Positions 59,151-64,000 of a stretch of DNA of 64,000 bases are shown piece after piece. Both the position numbers and the translations under genes were made by a program. This stretch comes from Acheta domesticus (lineage: Eukaryota; Arthropoda; Insecta; Orthoptera; Gryllidae): NCBI GenBank assembly GCA_031308135.1, contig JAHLJT010008756.1, positions 74,817,397 through 74,881,396 of the forward strand, read 5' to 3'. The notes under the pieces were generated by a model, which did no database searches, was not told where the DNA came from, and saw only the letters and a program-made list of their open reading frames with translations. The stretch's first letter is position 1. Each line of letters opens with the position of its first letter.

Positions 59151-59199
59151 TGTAGTGCAAGTGATTGTAAGTATTTGTATTTGGCCATTATACAGTTGT

Positions 59200-59788
59200 G
59201 TCCGTTTATGGTACCGGGAGAGAGGGCTCAGTGTATCAACTGATGTTACTGCAGTCCCTCTGATCGGGAGGTCCTAGGTTCCAGTCCCGACGGCAGCAGG
59301 ATTTTCAACATTAGCTTGTCAGCTAGGGTGAAGTCAGTCGCTGTCTGGAGGTGAATTCTAGCGGCCGGCTCTGATTGGTTGTTTTCCGTGTTTTTTTCCG
59401 ATCAATACCAGGCGAATGCCGGAGCAGTACCTTAACAAACGGGCCACGGACCGCGCGCGATCTTTCCTTCCTCTTCCTTGTCTTATCCTCTCCCCTTACA
59501 CACACACACACGTACACTAACATGCACTACACTACCACACACGCCGGAGACCAGTCAGGAGCTGAGAGATTGTTCCTGCTGGGGTGGTGCCCATCTAGCG
59601 GGAGATACCTGGTTGAGAGGAAAACCCCGCCAGTCGACAGTAGGTCGGCGCCGGATCTCGCCATCCGGCGGGGAAAAGATCACTGCCACCTCCCGAGAAA
59701 AAAACACTCACTACACTTACGGGACTAATGACCAAAGTAGTTGACACGTCCGGAATCACGAACAATCAATCAATCAATCCGTTTATGG
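59200..59788 (+). repeat. SINE family A, full length with (AATC)n tail
   Basis: tRNA-like head at 59210-59295 (box-B word AGGTTCCAGTCCCGACGG), body with an internal (ca)n run at 59500, and the tail caatcaatcaatcaat at 59763-59780. About 590 bp; used here as the family reference. Confidence 0.85.
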
Positions 59789-60745
59789 CGGACTCGGATA
59801 TAGTGAACCCTTGGCTACAGTGAACGTAAGTCAATGGTCCCGTTTCACTTACATTAGAAATAAGCATGAGAAGATCCGGTTATAGTGAACCTGAACCTCG
59901 GATACAGTGAACATAGAAAATACAACGTATTGGAAATTAATTCCTTCCTGGAAAACAATATGTCATCTCAGTACCACAAATTCCAAAACCAGGCAGCTTC
60001 AAAAAATATCGTTGGCCAAAGGTGATAATCTAAGAAGCCTCTCCTGAGGAACCTTACGTATGACATTGTGCTACTCAGTTTCATTGCGAAAACAAAGGCC
60101 GTGACCTGCGTGGTCTACAACTGGCAGCGGTGACCTGCTATTACTTGCTTTAGTTTGAAGATTGGTGTTATATTCCGCAGTACAATGAGCATTGTTCTAT
60201 AAAGGTGACACGAAGTGCGCGACTGCAACAGTACGACTGCAACAGCACAGCCTGGTGCCAACCCCCGTGCATCGCGGAAAAAACGATCAGTTTCATTAGC
60301 CGCTTGCGCCATCCCGCTACCAAAAGGGTCTCGTATGTTATTAGGAGAGTAAAAAAGGCTTTCGGAGAGTGGCACGTTCTTTTAACAGTGGAAGAGGCTT
60401 TGAAGGCATTGTCAAGGCTGCATTAGGATACTTAAGAGACAGTGGACAATGCAGAATAAAGAATGGAGAGAGCACGAACCCTGGAGAGGATCTAGAGAGA
60501 AATTAGTAATGAAAAATGTACGAAGCAAACAAGTGATGACAATTAATTTTTTTAAGGACAAGTTAAAATATTGAAATTTTCAGTTCGTGTTGCTAATGCA
60601 TTTTGCCGTGTCTCTATATAGTAATAAAATCAATCGTTACGGAGAAAGTCCATTTTAATTTTGACATTATCAGATATAGTGAATCACTGATAAAGTGAAC
60701 CAAAAATGTTATTCCCCAGAAGTTCACTATAACCGGAGTTGACTG
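59786..60745. mobile_element. Pogo/Tigger-like element, decayed
   Basis: The right end on the complement is CAGTCAACTCCGGTTATAGT next to TA; the left end has ctcggatatagtgaaccc. Several tatagtgaac/tacagtgaac words fill both subterminal zones. A 60205-60426 frame ends VEEALKALSRLH, weakly like the tail of Tigger transposases. No intact gene. Confidence 0.6.
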
Positions 60746-61018
60746 TATGTTCCGTAAAGGGCAATTGGCCTCGGCGCCATTAGATTCCGGGTTTCGTAGC
60801 CGGCCACTCAATCAGGAAACCGCAAAGTTTTGAATTTGCTTAAGTTTTGTGACTTCACGCAGTCAACGAATTTGGCTAGCGCCGCCCTGGTCGTGGGTTG
60901 AACCATCCCAGCATTCGCCTGAATGACAGAATGAAACCACGAAAACCCCGGTCAGGATGGCGGTTGAAAACGGGCCTCCCGAATGCGAAGTCCTGAGCCA
61001 CTTCATTCGCTGTGAGTG
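60745..61018 (-). repeat. SINE family B, second copy
   Basis: Same order of words as 54525-54840: ccgtaaag.gcaattgg at the 3' side and cctgagccacttcattcgc at the head. Confidence 0.65.
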
Positions 61019-61044
61019 TAATGCGTTTATAAATAACGGGTAAA

Positions 61045-61312
61045 AATAGGACAAGGAAGAGGTGGGAAAGAAAGGTGGCGCGCGGTTCAAGGCCCGTTTA
61101 TTAGGCAACTGCTTCGGCTTTTGCGTGGTGTTCATCGGAGACACTATCAATGAGAGCGCCGGCCGCTAGAATTCTCTAGACAACAAATGAATTCGATTTA
61201 GCTATTTAGCTAGTGTCGAAAATCCTGACACCGTCATATCCCGAACCCAAGGACCTCCCGATCAGACACACTGCAGAGACATCAATTGTTGCCCTAAGTC
61301 ATCTAAGCCTAT
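61045..61312 (-). repeat. SINE family A, 5' half
   Basis: Head near 61312 and body down to 61045; adjacent to the family B copy. Confidence 0.65.
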
Positions 61313-61436
61313 CGAAAAGGTGTGCCGAACCGCGAAGCAACGCAGTAGCGGTTGTGATGGGACAAAAGTCGCAGATCTATCTATTTGCTTTTAATTGGCC
61401 CCAAAACCAGTTCGCGAGCCCGACCCGGCTCCGGCT

Positions 61437-61908
61437 TCGATTGATTGATTGTTAGTGATTCCGGGCGCGTCAACTAACAGGATCGTTAGTCCCGTAAGCG
61501 TAGTGCAAGTTTTTGCTCGAGAGGTGGCGGTGGTCTTCCCCGCTGTATGGCGAGATCCGGCGCCGAACTACGGTCGGTTAACTGAGTTTTTTCTCAACCA
61601 GGTATCTCCCATCCGCGGGGCATTCCAGGCGGGACAATATCTAAGTTACCGACCAGTCTCCCGGCATGTGGGTAAGTGTAGTGTACTTGTATGTTAGTGT
61701 AAGTGTGTGTAAGCGGTAGGAAGGACAACGTAGAGACAGGAAAAAATAGCACGAGGTCCCTGGACCGTTTGTTAGGGTACTGCACCGGCATTCGCCTGGT
61801 ATTGATCGGAGAAACCAGGGAGAGCTCCCGATCAGACCAGCCGGACGCTGGAATTCTCCTCCAGACAGCGACTGAATTCGACTTTGCTGACAAGCTAGTG
61901 TTTTTTCG
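61437..61908 (-). repeat. SINE family A, lacking its head
   Basis: 3' tail gattgattgattg at 61437-61450, then the body up to gacaagctagtg at about 61903, where it meets repeat D. Confidence 0.75.
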
Positions 61909-61909
61909 A

Positions 61910-62105
61910 GGGTAATTTACATGAAATCTCACGAATATTTTGAATTTTTCTCAAAAATGCCTCCAAATTTATTGACTAATTGTCTTATCAGAGCAAAATA
62001 CACTTATAAAAACGGCTCAGGCCCGATTTTCGTTGAATTCTTCGAATTTTCAAAAGTGCAGAAGTCAAAAATGTTTTCGGTGTTTTCTTACAACTACAAT
62101 ATTAA
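61910..62105 (+). repeat. Repeat D fragment, plus orientation
   Basis: Corresponds to the 5' third (catgaa..tttctcaaaaa, agcaaaatacacttat, cttacaactacaatat). Confidence 0.6.
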
Positions 62106-62840
62106 CTAGTGGTGCTACAGAATGGCACAGACCTTCCCGTAATAGTTTTCTATTTCCTTTGGTCTCCGCTAGCTATTCGGACTTGCCACATTCGCTTGCC
62201 AGCTACCATCTACCGTCGCCCCAAGTACATTTTTTTGACATTTTCTTAATTTTTCGGGTTCCTAATAGTAGAACAGAAATATTATTTTATGAATATTAAA
62301 GAACAGTAAAATCTCGTCCTAAATGACAATTTTCATTGAAAACTTTGGAGCCATTTTTAAGAAAATTTCGTTTCAGCGCTAATGTAAATGCGAAATTTGA
62401 AGCTCTTTTTCACAGGAATCTTTTGTGTTTTCGAAAAACTTTATTTGAAGTAATTTAAAGCCCTTTAACTCAAAAGTAGAATAGTGTTTACAAATTGTGG
62501 GAAACACGCATATTAGAGATCTTTCAAAAAATTACTTTTCTGTAATTTTTGAAAAAACAAAAAGATACCCCAAAATGAACTTTACATCATATTAAAGAGT
62601 GCAATTTGTACTGTCGTTCGACAAGTTTGAAGAAAAAAATTTGGAGCTATTTTTGAGAAAATGACATTTGAGCGTTTCTGAAAATGCGGAATTTTGAGCT
62701 AGTTTTTACTGAAAACGGTTGAGTTTTCGAGAAACTTTATATGATATTATTTAAAGCACATGTACTCATTAATATAATAATGTGAACAAATTGCCGTTAA
62801 TGTTAATATTAACGACGTGAGAGACAAGTCAAAAACATTG
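62106..62840 (-). repeat. Repeat D fragment, inserted in minus orientation
   Basis: Begins ctagtggtgctacagaatgg directly after an A and extends to about 62840, where unrelated GC-richer sequence starts. Confidence 0.7.
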
Positions 62841-64000
62841 TGTTCAATCTCGCGAAGAATCTCACGAGGAAAAGCGCCCCCTAATGGCGCAGTCCCTAAT
62901 TGCTCCCAACCGCGGGAGCAACATTTTGGTCGCAACACCAAAACCTGTCTCTCACGCATCTGCTTATTGAAAACACAGATGTACAGGCAATAAAGCAAAT
63001 TACACAGAGTGCCTTCGCACTACCTCCGCCGAAGCACGTTCATACTAAAATATAAATGTAATTCAACAGGTTTTCAAACAATTCTCGTTGAGCCCTCTCT
63101 GCCGCGAGCGCCGAACCGCCGCTACCCATTGTTCTGTAGTCGGGGAAGGGACGAACGGGTCTTTAACACGGGCTGAGCCCATGCCGGCGCGCGGCCGGCG
63201 GTCACGGCTCTATCGCCTCAACCTGCTAGTCTTCCGCCAGATGTGTACAAACATTCATAGAAATCGTACAAACATTCATAGAAATATTGGCGTTAAGCTT
63301 TTCGCCGATAACACACATCCGCTAGCGACCGCGCCAGTACGGTCGCCCCCGCCCCCCTCTTCTCTCAGCCGGCGCACCGCGGTTTCCGTGGGAAACATAC
63401 CCAACGATTGCTAATGAGACACCTCAGTGTCGCGGACATCTCAAGTGTCGCGCCAAAGTCACGTGACCCACTCCAGACAATAACAGCAAATAGGGAGCAA
63501 CCCTCGCGAAACCCTGCAATTCACCGCATCCCGTACGCTAGCTGGTAATATCACGTGGCTCTCCCCTGTCTGCACTCGGAAACATACGCTAAATAAAAAC
63601 GGTAACTTCGCTCCCCACGCGCCACTATTCAGTCAACTCATTATCAGTCATTTCTACTCTTCTCCTGAAACTTCTACAGTCAAGACTTGCAAGACGACAA
63701 TCAATACTACTACAGTCAACTATCAGTCAATTCACTATCACAGTCCAACTATTACCGACAACTTGTACAAGCAAGGCTACCAACAGCCAACTTCGATAAG
63801 TGCTACAACTTCTTTTCTGTTGCTCAGCATTATCGTACGCCTATGCAACTCACTTGCTAACTTAGGCGTCAGCATACAACAGTACGAGGCAATCAACTAT
63901 CATTGACACGTATGTCAATACGCCGGACGAGTGTCAATGCTCGCTCCGCTTGTCAGACAGCCTGCGAACGAGTCGGCTTTTCTTGCTTTGCCTATTAAGG
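62841..64000 (+). other. GC-richer terminal segment, possible LTR start
   Basis: Repeat D stops at about 62840 and the new sequence starts TGTTCAATC, as LTRs often do. There is a TAAATAAA box at 63590, an initiator-like TTCAGTC at 63629 and many cagtcaact words from 63630 to 63910. The second LTR, if any, lies outside the window. No coding frame is supported. Confidence 0.25.

Noticed and set aside
58787..59188. 133-codon minus-strand frame in the CpG-rich segment
   Set aside because: Arg/Pro/Ala-biased composition typical of random GC-rich DNA, with overlapping frames on both strands and no splice or motif support.

Overview
This window is repeat-dominated nuclear DNA from an animal, most likely an insect with a large genome. 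The support is a set of spliced-looking exons, tRNA-derived SINEs, many hAT, Tc1 and Transib-type DNA transposons, and I-, R4/Dong- and CR1/Jockey-like LINEs. No bacterial operons, rRNA genes or CRISPR arrays were seen. The species cannot be fixed from sequence alone; a polyneopteran such as a stick insect would fit, but that is only an impression.

Host coding content is thin. A GC-rich exon at 677-842 and a terminal exon at 12966-13112 share the plus strand and compatible phase, and may belong to one gene with a 12 kb intron. A decayed duplicate of the terminal exon lies at 7760-7835. On the minus strand a decayed coding segment (37075-37510) ends in a strong splice donor whose phase fits a SANT/Myb-like exon at 29571-29745. 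Two more unrecognised minus-strand exons are proposed at 41870-42036 and 56735-57015.

Layout. 0.9-1.6 kb: palindromic MITE beside the first exon. 2.9-6.85 kb: inverted cluster of a 1.6-kb noncoding repeat ('repeat D'). 7.1-8.0 kb: SINEs and a 47-bp minisatellite. 8.0-12.9 kb: an R4/Dong-like retrotransposon bounded by TTA repeats and split by a solo LTR, next to a fragment of a second such element. 14.8-16.4 kb: LINE scrap and a truncated repeat D. 16.4-25.55 kb: a tandem satellite of about 200-bp monomers with 607-bp and 1213-bp higher-order periods, a divergent subfamily block and an inverted right edge. 25.55-29.17 kb: an I-like LINE cut by the satellite, and a Tc1 element with IR/DR ends. 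29.25-29.35 kb: assembly gap. 30.75-33.88 kb: hAT element with another hAT inside. 34.4-36.0 kb: full repeat D. 37.6-40.0 kb: a mariner-like scrap and a decayed Transib/RAG1-like transposase. 40.6-44.5 kb: several short hAT-type elements with target-site duplications. 45.4-53.9 kb: a four-level nest (repeat D, then a 7.36-kb TIR element, then a LINE, then a 2.45-kb hAT). 54.3-62.8 kb: dense SINEs, a pogo-like element and repeat D. 62.8-64 kb: GC-richer sequence, possibly an LTR.

There is no evident gene system working together. The value of the window is the ordered record of insertions, readable from intact target-site duplications, and the satellite, which appears to have joined two truncated mobile elements. 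All transposase and reverse transcriptase genes seen are broken by stops, frameshifts, deletions or insertions.
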